Part shown: piece by piece, positions 1-8,141 of the stretch
How the letters are laid out: each line of letters begins with the position of its first letter
How positions within the stretch are numbered: the first letter of the stretch is position 1
Assembly (NCBI GenBank): GCA_903953805.1
Contig: CAJBLC010000046.1
Coordinates: 1-29,575, forward strand
Length of the DNA: 29,575 nucleotides
DNA from: an uncultured Actinomycetes bacterium
Lineage (GTDB): Bacteria; Actinomycetota; Actinomycetes; Nanopelagicales; Nanopelagicaceae
Direction: 5' to 3'
Notes under the pieces: generated by a model
What the model saw: the letters and a program-made list of their open reading frames with translations, nothing else
The model's database searches: none
Told to the model about the DNA's origin: nothing
Position numbers and translations under genes: made by a program

Positions 1-711
1 CTGTGCGATTCCAGCACTACCACTCTCACCATAGACAGATGCACTATGATGTGGGTTCTCGCCATAGCGAAGTCCCGCGATACGGCGCCAGACCTTTGCC
101 CGCCAATCATCCGCACGATCAATACGAGTACCAAGCCAGGTCGCGATCGTCATGTCATATTCAGCAGTAGCACGGAAGGTCTCCATCGCGAGTTCAATAC
201 GCTCGTCAAGAGTAAATCCACCGGCAGCAAGCGCTGAATGCACGCGCGCATATTGGGAGGGATCGGAGACCACTGCAACAGAACCATGGTTTTTAGCTGC
301 TCCGCGAAGCATGCTTGGGCCACCAATATCGATCTGCTCAATGCACTCGGCGAAATCATCAGTTGATGCGATTGTCTGACTAAATGGATAGAGGTTGACG
401 ACGATGAGATCAAATGGCGCAATATCGTGGGATGAAATCGCGGCGAGGTGCTCGGGATTATTTTGATCAGCGAGAATTCCACCATGAATGCGTGGATGGA
501 GAGTCTTCACGCGACCACCCATCATCTCTGGGAATCCGGTGTAATCCTCGACTGCGGTGACAGAAATTCCAGCGGATGCGAGAGTCTTTGCGGTAGATCC
601 CGTTGAGAGAATTTCAACGCCGGCAGCTTGAAGCGCTGAACCAAGTTCTAACAGGCCGCTCTTGTCATGGACACTCAGAAGTGCGCGGCGGATACTTTTT
701 CTCTGACTCAT
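1..711 (-). CDS. purH: PurH, bifunctional AICAR formyltransferase/IMP cyclohydrolase (N-terminal 237 codons)
   Basis: PurH carries out the last two steps of IMP synthesis in the cytoplasm. The frame is open from the ATG at 711 to the window edge, so the 3' end is missing: 237 codons are present against about 510-525 for the family. Translation starts MSQRKSIRRALLSVHDKSGL. It then shows the MGS-like cyclohydrolase domain (roughly residues 5-145) with GGRVKTLHPRIHGGIL and VVNLYPF. The beginning of the transformylase domain follows, with the LRYGENPH motif near residue 220. That motif reads GENPHH where GENPHQ is usual, a mild substitution. The ATG overlaps the purN stop in an ATGA, so translation is probably coupled. 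It is the last visible gene of the pcrA-sucCD-perM-purN-purH run. Identity is secure. Confidence 0.96.
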   Translation of the reverse strand, partial: MSQRKSIRRALLSVHDKSGLLELGSALQAAGVEILSTGSTAKTLASAGISVTAVEDYTGFPEMMGGRVKTLHPRIHGGILADQNNPEHLAAISSHDIAPFDLIVVNLYPFSQTIASTDDFAECIEQIDIGGPSMLRGAAKNHGSVAVVSDPSQYARVHSALAAGGFTLDERIELAMETFRATAEYDMTIATWLGTRIDRADDWRAKVWRRIAGLRYGENPHHSASVYGESGSAGIAQ

Positions 712-1274
712 TGCGTTAGGGCTCCATCGATCCAATGGGTGAGGGTCTCAACAATGAGATTTCGTTCCGCAATCTTAATGCGTTCGTGGAGTGATTCTTC
801 CGTATCGCCCGGTTCGATCGCCACTGTGCGTTGGGCGATGATCGGCCCAGTATCTACTCCAGCATCAACCCAGTGGACAGTCGTTCCTGTCTCTACGGCA
901 CCCGCGGCTAGGGCATCTCGAACCGCATGAGCACCGGGAAAGAGCGGGAGAAGTGCTGGGTGAGTATTCATGACGTGAAAGTGCGCCACATAATCTGGAG
1001 CGAGAACTCGCATAAAGCCAACGCTCACCACGAGATCTGGTTGCAGGGACTCTGTAACTTTAAATATCTCGCTATTCCACTCTGCCCGATCTGCCTTCAT
1101 TGGAAGATAGAAATCTTTTACACCAAAGTTTCGTGCCCGCTCCAGAGCGAGCGAGTCTTTATCAGAGATGAGACCAACAAACTCTGCACGTCCAGAGAGA
1201 CCAGCATTGAAGATGGCCTGAGCGAGCGATCCAGAGCCCGATGCAAGGAGAAGAATCTTCTTAGCCACGGGCAC
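708..1274 (-). CDS. purN: PurN, phosphoribosylglycinamide formyltransferase (GAR transformylase)
   Basis: PurN transfers a formyl group from 10-formyl-THF to GAR, the third step of purine synthesis. The 188-residue product has the nucleotide-binding start LLASGSGS, then VGFMRVLAPDYV. The catalytic region NTHPALLPLFPG supplies the Asn and His, and GVDTGPII supplies the Asp. Length is normal. The longest start is a GTG at 1274, overlapping the upstream perM-like gene by 14 bases. A second GTG at 1268 gives MAKKILLLASGSG and is equally plausible; no strong ribosome site decides. The stop overlaps the purH ATG (ATGA). The purN-purH pairing behind a PerM-type gene is the mycobacterial order. Confidence 0.95.
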   Translation of the reverse strand: MPVAKKILLLASGSGSLAQAIFNAGLSGRAEFVGLISDKDSLALERARNFGVKDFYLPMKADRAEWNSEIFKVTESLQPDLVVSVGFMRVLAPDYVAHFHVMNTHPALLPLFPGAHAVRDALAAGAVETGTTVHWVDAGVDTGPIIAQRTVAIEPGDTEESLHERIKIAERNLIVETLTHWIDGALTQ

Positions 1275-2352
1275 GGACTCGCTTTATCAAGCCGGGGATA
1301 TAGACCGTGAGGATAAGTACTCCTGCTGATGCAGCTGCGAAGTATGCGCTCACTCGCCACCACGTGACCCCCACATTGTGAAGAGCAGATGTGAGTAGTT
1401 CACCAGATGATAGGTAGGCAAGGACAGTGACGATAATTAAGGCAAGAAGAGTGGTTCGGAGCGCAAAGAATTGGCGTGATTTAAATAATGAGTTCTCACG
1501 AATGATCGGCAGAATCATGATGAGCACCAATAAGGCGAGTCCAATAAAACCGATCTGAAGAAGTGGATGTTTACCTGTTGGCAGCGCTGCAAAGATTGGA
1601 ATTGCCGGAATTCCATGGACGGCAAAGGTGGTTGCACTAACAGAAGTGCCACTTCCAAGTTTGAAGCCGATTGCCAGAAGGTAAGCCAAGCCAACAAAGG
1701 CAGCATTGGGAATATAGAGAATCTGGATAATTAAGAAGAGAAGGCCACCAATTATTCCGGGTGCGATGACAACTCCAAGATCGTGAAGGACGCTCCAATG
1801 TGCCGCTAACGAGAGACCGAGTGCGATTGCGGCAGCGCCCCAGAAGAAGATCAAGGTATGGAAAGCGAAACGGAGATAGCGATTCTCGGCAGCTTTGAAA
1901 TCATAGGTAGCAATGTAAGAAATTGGAAAGGTGAAGAGCGGAACGAGATACCAGATTGGCTTTATTCCAGAGCTGGTTGAGATGAGGGCGAGGATCGTTG
2001 CGATGAGCGTATAGGCCAAGGCGAAGAAGAAGCGCGCTCCTTCAATCTTCGGTAAGGCATCTTTCACCTTAGGGAAACTTTTTCGAATCGCCCAAATCGG
2101 AAAGATGAGAGCGCCCATCGGCAAAAGTGTTAGTGCGCCTGGAAGGTGGCTTGCCGCGATATTGAGATGAAAGGGAATGAGGTGTGCGCCGAGCCAGATC
2201 CATACAGATGCTCGAATTGGGTCGGTGGTGTTGCCAGATTGACTGCCCGCAGTAGCCCAGGCAAAGAGCGAGATAAAACTAGCGGGAAATAACGTGAGTG
2301 CGACGCTCCGCGCGGCCTGCTGTATCGAGACCGCGAGGATTCGTCCAAACAT
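1261..2352 (-). CDS. PerM-like polytopic membrane protein (DUF6350)
   Basis: This is a very hydrophobic protein of 363 residues with about nine or ten likely membrane spans. They are separated by short loops such as RKSFPKVKDALPK, and the C-terminus is basic (LIKRVRARG). No enzymatic motif is visible. The assignment rests on position and type: in Mycobacterium the gene between sucCD and purN-purH (Rv0955) encodes PerM, a DUF6350 membrane protein linked to cell division and stress survival. Sequence identity to PerM was not tested. The ATG at 2352 (MFGRILAVSIQQ) is preferred over an in-frame TTG three bases upstream, because AAGAG lies at a fitting distance before it. The gap from the sucD stop is 12 bases, so it is probably cotranscribed with sucCD. 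The molecular role is unknown. Confidence 0.8.
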   Translation of the reverse strand: MFGRILAVSIQQAARSVALTLFPASFISLFAWATAGSQSGNTTDPIRASVWIWLGAHLIPFHLNIAASHLPGALTLLPMGALIFPIWAIRKSFPKVKDALPKIEGARFFFALAYTLIATILALISTSSGIKPIWYLVPLFTFPISYIATYDFKAAENRYLRFAFHTLIFFWGAAAIALGLSLAAHWSVLHDLGVVIAPGIIGGLLFLIIQILYIPNAAFVGLAYLLAIGFKLGSGTSVSATTFAVHGIPAIPIFAALPTGKHPLLQIGFIGLALLVLIMILPIIRENSLFKSRQFFALRTTLLALIIVTVLAYLSSGELLTSALHNVGVTWWRVSAYFAAASAGVLILTVYIPGLIKRVRARG

Positions 2353-2364
2353 CAATAACTCTTA

Positions 2365-3243
2365 TTAACCGAGCAACTTGCGCATGAGGGCCGCTGTCTC
2401 GCTCGGTGTCTTACCGACCGCAACTCCAGCTGCTTCGAGCGCTTCCTTCTTCGCTTGTGCTGTTCCAGATGAACCAGAGACGATCGCACCAGCATGGCCC
2501 ATAGTCTTACCTTCAGGCGCAGTGAAGCCTGCAACATAACCAACAACCGGCTTTGTTACATACTCCTTAATAAATGCAGCGGCACGCTCTTCAGCATCGC
2601 CACCGATCTCACCGATCATCACAATCGCTTCAGTCTCAGGATCATCCTGGAATGCGCGAAGTGCATCGATATGAGTTGTTCCAATAATCGGATCGCCACC
2701 AATACCAACAGCTGTTGAGAATCCGAAGTCACGGAGTTCAAACATCATCTGGTAGGTAAGGGTTCCGGACTTTGAGACTAAACCAATCTTTCCTGGCCCG
2801 GTGATATCGGCAGGAATGATTCCGAGGTTCGCTTTACCGGGGCTAATGAGGCCTGGGCAGTTTGGACCAATGAGACGAGTAGTTCCCTTCTCAACTGCAT
2901 AGGCATAGAAGGCAGCAGAGTCATGGACTGGGATACCTTCGGTAATGACAACGCAGAGTGGAAGTGCGGCATCGATCGCATCGATAACAGCAGCTTTCGC
3001 AAACTTTGGTGGTACAAAGACAACAGATGCATTTGCGCCAGTTGCAGCGACAGCCTCAGCAACTGAGTTGAAGACTGGAAGTTGCTTTCCTTCGATCTCA
3101 ACAACTTGGCCACCCTTGCCAGGTGTTACGCCGCCAACGATATTTGTGCCGGACTTAATCATGCGACCGGTGTGCTTGGTTCCTTCGGAACCAGTCATAC
3201 CTTGAACAATGACTTTGGTATTTTCATCAACGAAGATAGCCAT
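2365..3243 (-). CDS. sucD: SucD, succinyl-CoA synthetase alpha subunit
   Basis: SucD is the CoA-binding, phosphohistidine-carrying subunit of the enzyme that interconverts succinyl-CoA and succinate with substrate-level phosphorylation in the TCA cycle. The 292-residue sequence has the CoA-binding Rossmann half (GMTGSEGTKHTGRMI, residues 15-29). The ligase half follows, with GPNCPG at 126-131 and GEIGGDAEE. The active-site loop TMGHAGAIVSG places the phosphorylated histidine at about residue 250. Length is typical. The ATG overlaps the sucC stop by one base (TAATG), as expected for 1:1 subunit synthesis. Confidence 0.97.
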   Translation of the reverse strand: MAIFVDENTKVIVQGMTGSEGTKHTGRMIKSGTNIVGGVTPGKGGQVVEIEGKQLPVFNSVAEAVAATGANASVVFVPPKFAKAAVIDAIDAALPLCVVITEGIPVHDSAAFYAYAVEKGTTRLIGPNCPGLISPGKANLGIIPADITGPGKIGLVSKSGTLTYQMMFELRDFGFSTAVGIGGDPIIGTTHIDALRAFQDDPETEAIVMIGEIGGDAEERAAAFIKEYVTKPVVGYVAGFTAPEGKTMGHAGAIVSGSSGTAQAKKEALEAAGVAVGKTPSETAALMRKLLG

Positions 3244-4403
3244 TATTTAGCCGCCAATTCCGCAGCCTTTGCAGCTGCTCCATCCATGGTCTCAAGCTGT
3301 TGGACAAGAGGGTGTGCTGCCTCGTTCAAGATGCGGCGCCCTTCGAGAACGTTGTTGCCGTCGAGGCGAACCACGATTGGCTTCGTCGCGGTATCGCCAA
3401 GGATGGCGAGCGCTTGGACAATGCCATTAGCGACGGCATCACAAGCAGTAATTCCACCGAATACATTCACAAAGACGCTTCGAACATCTGGATCGCCAAG
3501 GATGATGGAGAGGCCATTCGCCATAACTTCTGCCGATGCACCGCCACCAATGTCGAGGAAGTTCGCTGGCTTTACGCCATATTTTTCGCCGGCATAGGCG
3601 ACGACGTCGAGCGTGCTCATGACGAGGCCAGCACCGTTACCGATGATTCCGACTTCACCATCAAGTTTGACGTAGTTGAGGCCCTTTGCCTTTGCAGCAG
3701 CCTCAAGTGGATTTGCAGATGCATGATCCTCAAGCGCTTCATGTGAGGCGTGACGGAATGATGCATTGTCATCGAGTGTTACCTTGCCATCAAGAGCAAC
3801 GATGCGACCATCTTCGGTCTTTACCAATGGATTGATCTCCATCAAGGTTGCATCTTCAGCGACAAAGGCCGCCCAGAGCTTGACCAAGACATCAGCAACC
3901 TGATCGGCAACATCTGCAGGGAATTGTCCTGCCTTCACAATCTCAGCAGCCTTGGCAGCAGAGATACCGACATTTGGATCGATACCTACACGAGCTAATT
4001 TTTCAGGTTGGGTATGCGCAACTTCTTCAATCTCCATGCCACCAGCGACTGATGCCATGACGAGGAAGTTACGGTTTGCTCGGTCGAGCAAGATCGCCAT
4101 GTAATACTCTTCTGCGATCGGCGCAGCTTGAGCGATCATTACCTTGTGAACAGTGTGGCCTTTGATATCCATGCCGAGAATCGCCTCAGCCTTTTCGCGA
4201 GCATCAGCAGCATCTACTGCAAGCTTTACTCCGCCAGCCTTTCCGCGGCCGCCAACCTTTACCTGTGCTTTAACGACAACTTTTCCGCCCATAGCTTCAG
4301 CTGCTGATTGCGCCTCTGCTGCAGTAAATGCAACAGCGCCACCGAGTACTGGAATGTTATGTGCTTCGAAGAGATCTCGAGCTTGATACTCAAAGAGATC
4401 CAC
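3243..4403 (-). CDS. sucC: SucC, succinyl-CoA synthetase beta subunit
   Basis: SucC is the ATP-grasp subunit that binds nucleotide and partners with SucD. The 386 residues begin MDLFEYQARDLFEAH, the usual family start, so the GTG at 4403 is the start even though an out-of-frame ATG sits four bases upstream. The ATP-grasp part occupies roughly residues 1-240 (KAQVKVGGRGKAGG, EINPLV). The C-terminal ligase domain includes NFLDIGGGAS and NVFGGITACD. Length is normal for the family. A TAGGAT hexamer at 4415-4420 could be the -10 of its promoter, within the 53-base gap after pcrA. The pcrA-sucC-sucD order is seen in other actinobacteria. Confidence 0.97.
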   Translation of the reverse strand: MDLFEYQARDLFEAHNIPVLGGAVAFTAAEAQSAAEAMGGKVVVKAQVKVGGRGKAGGVKLAVDAADAREKAEAILGMDIKGHTVHKVMIAQAAPIAEEYYMAILLDRANRNFLVMASVAGGMEIEEVAHTQPEKLARVGIDPNVGISAAKAAEIVKAGQFPADVADQVADVLVKLWAAFVAEDATLMEINPLVKTEDGRIVALDGKVTLDDNASFRHASHEALEDHASANPLEAAAKAKGLNYVKLDGEVGIIGNGAGLVMSTLDVVAYAGEKYGVKPANFLDIGGGASAEVMANGLSIILGDPDVRSVFVNVFGGITACDAVANGIVQALAILGDTATKPIVVRLDGNNVLEGRRILNEAAHPLVQQLETMDGAAAKAAELAAK

Positions 4404-4414
4404 TCATTACCCCG

Positions 4415-4420
4415 ATCCTA
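4415..4420 (-). promoter_or_regulatory. Possible -10 element of the sucCD promoter
   Basis: TAGGAT fits the TANNNT form of an actinobacterial -10 box. It lies seven bases before an ATG and eleven before the sucC GTG. If transcription starts six or seven bases downstream, the message would have almost no leader. No convincing -35 was found. The gap from pcrA is 53 bases and shows no hairpin, so read-through from pcrA is also possible. Confidence 0.4.
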
Positions 4421-4456
4421 AAGAGAGTGATTAACGGGTGTGATTCTAATAGGGAT

Positions 4457-6676
4457 TTAGAGCTTCTCTACCGGCGCATATCGGAGTAGGAGGCGCTTCT
4501 CCCCTGCCGTTCCGAAGTTGATCGTCGCCTGCGCTCGATCGCCCTCACCGCTCACTTCAACGACTGTGCCCAAACCAAATGTGTCATGAGACACACGATC
4601 ACCGATAGCGAGCGCAATCGCCTCAGATGTTCGCTTTCCGGTCGCCTTCGGTGGTGGGCCAAAAGAGCGAGGTGCCGAGCTGCGAGTTGTGAGAGAGCTG
4701 CTCGCCTTGACCTCGTTCCAAGAGATCAGCTCTTCTGGAATTTCACTGAGGAATCGTGATGGTGGGTTGTACATCGGTGCGCCCCACGACGATCGATATT
4801 CAGAGCGCGAAAGGTAGAGACGTTTACGAGCACGTGTGAGTCCCACATAGGCGAGGCGGCGCTCTTCCTCGATCTCGGATGGATCACCCAGGGTTCGAGA
4901 GTGAGGGAAGATCCCTTCCTCCATGCCCGTGAGGAAAACTGTTGGAAATTCCAGACCCTTGGCCGTGTGCAGAGTCATCATGGTGACAACTCCCCCGTGG
5001 TTCTCACCATCAGGAATCTGATCGGAGTCGGCAACGAGTGAGACTTGTTCTAAGAAGCCAGCGAGTGAGATCTCTTCACCATCTTCAACCTCACCTTCCT
5101 CGTACTCTGTCGCAACAGAGATGAGTTCTTCCAGGTTCTCAATTCGACCTTCATCTTGTGGATCTTCAGAGTTCTGCAACTCAGTGAGTAAACCACTCTG
5201 CTCAAGAACAGCCTGAGCGATCACTGATGGGCGAACCTTCGCTTCAACGAGGGTGCGCATCTGTTCGAGTAAGGCGACGAAGTCCCGGAGTGAGGAAGTG
5301 GCGCGAGCAGTGAGTTCACCACTATCGCTGACATGGACGAGCGCCTCCCAGAAGGAGATCCCTGAAGATTTTGCAGTGGATTCAATTACCTCAATGGCGC
5401 GATCGCCGATTCCGCGCTTCGGGGTATTGATGATCCGGCGAAGTGAGATCTCATCGTCGGCATTGACGAGAACGCGTAGGTAGCCAAGAAAATCTTTAAC
5501 CTCTTTGCGCTCATAGAAGCGAACGCCACCGACGACCTTATAAGGGATCGCCATTCGCATGAAGGTCTCTTCAAAGATACGTGATTGGGCATTTGTTCGG
5601 TAGAAGACTGCAGTATCGCCCGGGTTTGACTCTGACTCATCTCGTAAGCGATTGATCTCTCGCCCAACATATTGAGCTTCATCGTGATCGGATTCTGCGA
5701 GATAGCCAGTGATTGGTGCCCCTGCGCCCTCTTGCGACCAGAGATTCTTCTCTTTTCGCCCTGGGTTATTAGAGATCACCGCGTTAGCGGCGCCAAGAAT
5801 ATTTTGAGTTGAGCGATAATTTTGCTCGAGGAGAATCGTGGTGGCGTTCTGATAATCCTCTTCGAATTGAAGGATATTGCGAATATTTGCACCGCGGAAG
5901 GCGTAGATCGATTGATCGGCATCTCCGACAACACAGAGCTCAGCCATCGGCATCGCCTCGTGAGGCGTACCAACAATCTCGCGAACGAGAATATATTGGG
6001 CGTGATTTGTATCTTGATACTCATCGACTAAGACATGCTTGAAGCGGGAACGGTAACGATGCCTCGCCTCTGGGAATCTCTGAAGTACTTCAACCGTTTT
6101 ACCGATGAGATCATCGAAATCCATCGCGTTGGCAGATTGGAGTCGGCGTTGATAGACGGCGAAGATCTCGGCAACGATATGTTGGAAGGCATCACTGGCT
6201 TGGTTCTGAAAATCTGCTGGCCCCATTAACTCATTCTTTGCTGATGAGATCATCCCGTGAACTGCCCGCGGTGTGTATTGCTTGGAATCGAGATGCATAT
6301 CTTTCATGATGATGGTGAGCAGGCGGAGGCTGTCGCTTGAGTCATAGATCGTGAAGGAGTTCGAGTATCCAAGGCGTGATGCTTCCTGGCGGAGAATTCG
6401 GACACAGGCGCTGTGGAAGGTGGAGACCCACATACTCCGAGCTCGATCTCCGACGAGATCGGCGACCCGCTCCTTCATCTCGGCCGCGGCCTTGTTGGTA
6501 AAAGTGATGGCGAGAATTTCATACGGTGCCACTCCGCGGGCAGCCATGAGATAGGCGATTCGGCGGGTAAGGACTCGCGTCTTACCAGAGCCTGCTCCAG
6601 CAACAACCAGTAACGGGGTACCCTCGTGCACTACCGCCGCCTCTTGTTGAGGATTAAGACCTTCTACTAATGACAC
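4457..6676 (-). CDS. pcrA: PcrA/UvrD-type DNA helicase (superfamily 1)
   Basis: This is an ATP-dependent 3'-5' DNA helicase for repair and replication-transcription conflicts. From the GTG at 6676 (MSLVEGLNPQQEAAV) it has 739 residues. All SF1A motifs are readable: Q motif LNPQQ, Walker A AGAGSGKT at 26-33, DEYQDTNH (Walker B), GDADQSIYAFRGAN, LEQNYRST, TLHTAKGLEFPTVFLTG and VGLTRARKRLYLS. A Tudor-like tail (GDRVSHDTFGLGTVVEV to the end) in PcrA proteins contacts RNA polymerase. The frame is open further upstream, but that extension collides with the divergent deacetylase gene and lacks family similarity. The GTG sits exactly six bases after TATGCT, implying a leaderless message. Confidence 0.95.
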   Translation of the reverse strand: MSLVEGLNPQQEAAVVHEGTPLLVVAGAGSGKTRVLTRRIAYLMAARGVAPYEILAITFTNKAAAEMKERVADLVGDRARSMWVSTFHSACVRILRQEASRLGYSNSFTIYDSSDSLRLLTIIMKDMHLDSKQYTPRAVHGMISSAKNELMGPADFQNQASDAFQHIVAEIFAVYQRRLQSANAMDFDDLIGKTVEVLQRFPEARHRYRSRFKHVLVDEYQDTNHAQYILVREIVGTPHEAMPMAELCVVGDADQSIYAFRGANIRNILQFEEDYQNATTILLEQNYRSTQNILGAANAVISNNPGRKEKNLWSQEGAGAPITGYLAESDHDEAQYVGREINRLRDESESNPGDTAVFYRTNAQSRIFEETFMRMAIPYKVVGGVRFYERKEVKDFLGYLRVLVNADDEISLRRIINTPKRGIGDRAIEVIESTAKSSGISFWEALVHVSDSGELTARATSSLRDFVALLEQMRTLVEAKVRPSVIAQAVLEQSGLLTELQNSEDPQDEGRIENLEELISVATEYEEGEVEDGEEISLAGFLEQVSLVADSDQIPDGENHGGVVTMMTLHTAKGLEFPTVFLTGMEEGIFPHSRTLGDPSEIEEERRLAYVGLTRARKRLYLSRSEYRSSWGAPMYNPPSRFLSEIPEELISWNEVKASSSLTTRSSAPRSFGPPPKATGKRTSEAIALAIGDRVSHDTFGLGTVVEVSGEGDRAQATINFGTAGEKRLLLRYAPVEKL

Positions 6677-6682
6677 GGGGCG

Positions 6683-6688
6683 AGCATA
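6683..6688 (-). promoter_or_regulatory. -10 element of a leaderless pcrA promoter
   Basis: TATGCT is followed by six bases and then the pcrA GTG, so transcription would start at or next to the start codon. The same TANNNT-N6-start spacing occurs before guaB, whiB and tsaE in this window. No good -35 hexamer is visible at 16-19 bases. Confidence 0.55.
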
Positions 6689-6711
6689 GCCGCGAGATGG
6701 GACAAAGTTGC

Positions 6712-7437
6712 ATGCCACCAATGGAAGATAAAGATGTCGAACGTATCCTCTTCGTTACCGCACATCCCGATGACCTCGATTTCGGAGCTGGCGGAACTAT
6801 CGCGCAGTGGACCGATGCTGGCATCCATGTCTCGTATTGCATCTGCACCAATGGCGATCAAGGTGGCAGCGACCTCTCAGTGAGTCGCGATGAGATGCGT
6901 AAGACCCGTCAACGCGAGCAGACCAACGCTGGAAAGGTGCTCGGCGTTAGCGATATCCACTTCTTGAATTACCACGATGGCTTACTCGAACCAACAATCG
7001 GATTGCGTAAAGATATCGTTCGCGTCATTCGCAAGGTTCGCCCTCAGCGCTTAGTCGTCCAGAGTCCAGAGCGAAATTACGATCGCATCTTTGCATCACA
7101 CCCGGATCATCTCGCTGCGGCTGAAGCCGCGATGCAGGCGGTCTACCCAGATTGTGGAAATCCCTTTGCATTTCCAGATCTCTTAAACGATGAGGGTCTT
7201 GAGCCTTGGAATGTCAGTGAGGCTTGGGTAATGACCAATGAATTTAACGATCACTTCGTTGATACCACCAGCACCATTGAGCGAAAGATCTTGGCGCTAC
7301 GCGAGCACGTTAGCCAGATCGCCGATATGGATGCGATGGGTGAGCGAATTCGTGAGTGGGGCGCAACAAACGCAGCCGCAGTGGGACTTCCTGAAGGACG
7401 TTTCGCCGAGACTTACAAAGTCGTCGCAACTAAATAG
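6712..7437 (+). CDS. PIG-L (LmbE) family deacetylase
   Basis: This belongs to the zinc-dependent de-N-acetylase family of MshB, Mca and LmbE, which act on N-acetylglucosaminyl conjugates. With the ATG at 6712 it has 241 residues. The metal-binding motif AHPDD is at 17-21 and SHPDH at 129-133. In between are CTNGDQGG and FLNYHDG, typical of the family. There is no signal peptide, so it is cytoplasmic. Other in-frame ATGs exist at 6670, 6697 and 6721; 6670 would run across the pcrA start. GGGA nine bases before 6712 is a weak ribosome site. The gene stands alone, divergent from pcrA and convergent with the cyclophilin gene, so context gives no substrate. A mycothiol role is possible but unsupported. 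Confidence 0.85.
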   Translation: MPPMEDKDVERILFVTAHPDDLDFGAGGTIAQWTDAGIHVSYCICTNGDQGGSDLSVSRDEMRKTRQREQTNAGKVLGVSDIHFLNYHDGLLEPTIGLRKDIVRVIRKVRPQRLVVQSPERNYDRIFASHPDHLAAAEAAMQAVYPDCGNPFAFPDLLNDEGLEPWNVSEAWVMTNEFNDHFVDTTSTIERKILALREHVSQIADMDAMGERIREWGATNAAAVGLPEGRFAETYKVVATK

Positions 7438-7457
7438 TTAGCGAACGCTAACTTTTT
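7436..7457 (+). terminator. Intrinsic terminator overlapping two convergent stop codons
   Basis: AGTTAGC (7436-7442) pairs with GCTAACT (7447-7453) around a GAAC loop. A run of T follows to 7457. It serves the plus-strand deacetylase gene, whose stop is inside the first arm. The same bases encode the last residues and stop of the minus-strand cyclophilin gene. On the minus strand the trailing sequence is only weakly T-rich. Confidence 0.7.
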
Positions 7458-8133
7458 CTATCGCAACACTCTGCTTTGGAGCTCCGTCGCCACTGCCATT
7501 CGCTGTTCCTTGAGCAGCGATAGCTTTCACGATATCAAGACCCTTGGTGATAACGCCCCATCGGGTATATGACGGAGGAAGTGTTGTATCCGCATAGACC
7601 AAGAAGAATTGTGAGCCATTGGTATTCGGGCCAGAGTTTGCCATCGCCACGATTCCAGCTGGGTAATCATTCGTTGTGGTCGTTGGAAGATTCTCATCGC
7701 GATAGGTGAACTGTGGTCCGCCAGAGCCTGTCGCTGTTGGGTCGCCACACTGCAAGACAAAGATCCCTGAAGTTGTAAGTCGGTGACAGAGGGTCTGATC
7801 GAAGAAACCACCCTTAGCAAGAGCAGTGAGTGCAAGGACAGTGAGTTCGGCGTGCTGTCCATCTGCAGCGACCACGATATCTCCGCAATTTGTTGAGAAG
7901 GTGAAGATGCGATTTCTAAATGGTGGCTTAATCGCAGGAGGCGTGACTGCTGGTGGTTGATGTCCAACTGCAGTTGTTGGGCGACATTTGATTCCTGGAG
8001 CAATCGACGTTGCTGCAGAGACTGGCTTTGACTTTCCGCCCTTGTCAGAACCTCTCTCGCCAGCTTGTGCCAGTGTTGGCAGAAGTGAGAGTGCAAGGAG
8101 AGCTGAGATGGTGACAACAATAGAACGCTTCAT
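7438..8133 (-). CDS. Secreted cyclophilin-type peptidyl-prolyl cis-trans isomerase
   Basis: This is a proline isomerase predicted to act outside the membrane. The 231 residues start with a Sec signal peptide (MKRSIVV, then a leucine-rich core and AQA before the likely cut after residue 24). A Pro-rich linker covers about residues 50-72. The cyclophilin domain runs from about 77 to the end: TFSTNCGDIVV, CHRLTTSGIFVLQCGDP (His117-Arg118, Gln128), then NSGPNTNGSQFF and RWGVITKG. Four cysteines (50, 83, 116, 129) could form disulfides. The start is fixed by AGGAG, which overlaps the guaA stop eight bases before the ATG. Longer in-frame starts would spoil the signal peptide. Cotranscription with guaA looks likely, although the functions are unrelated. 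Confidence 0.92.
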   Translation of the reverse strand: MKRSIVVTISALLALSLLPTLAQAGERGSDKGGKSKPVSAATSIAPGIKCRPTTAVGHQPPAVTPPAIKPPFRNRIFTFSTNCGDIVVAADGQHAELTVLALTALAKGGFFDQTLCHRLTTSGIFVLQCGDPTATGSGGPQFTYRDENLPTTTTNDYPAGIVAMANSGPNTNGSQFFLVYADTTLPPSYTRWGVITKGLDIVKAIAAQGTANGSGDGAPKQSVAIEKVSVR

Positions 8134-8141
8134 ATCTACTC

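Noticed and set aside
927..1310. 127-codon plus-strand frame opposite purN
   Set aside because: It is antisense to purN and shows no ribosome site or family features.
3082..3597. 171-codon plus-strand frame across sucD and sucC
   Set aside because: It lies wholly antisense to two well-identified coupled genes, and no motif is recognisable.
6670..6721. Longest starts for the deacetylase (6670) and for PcrA (6721)
   Set aside because: These would overlap head to head by about 50 bases. The added residues are not family-like, and internal starts with better signals exist for both.
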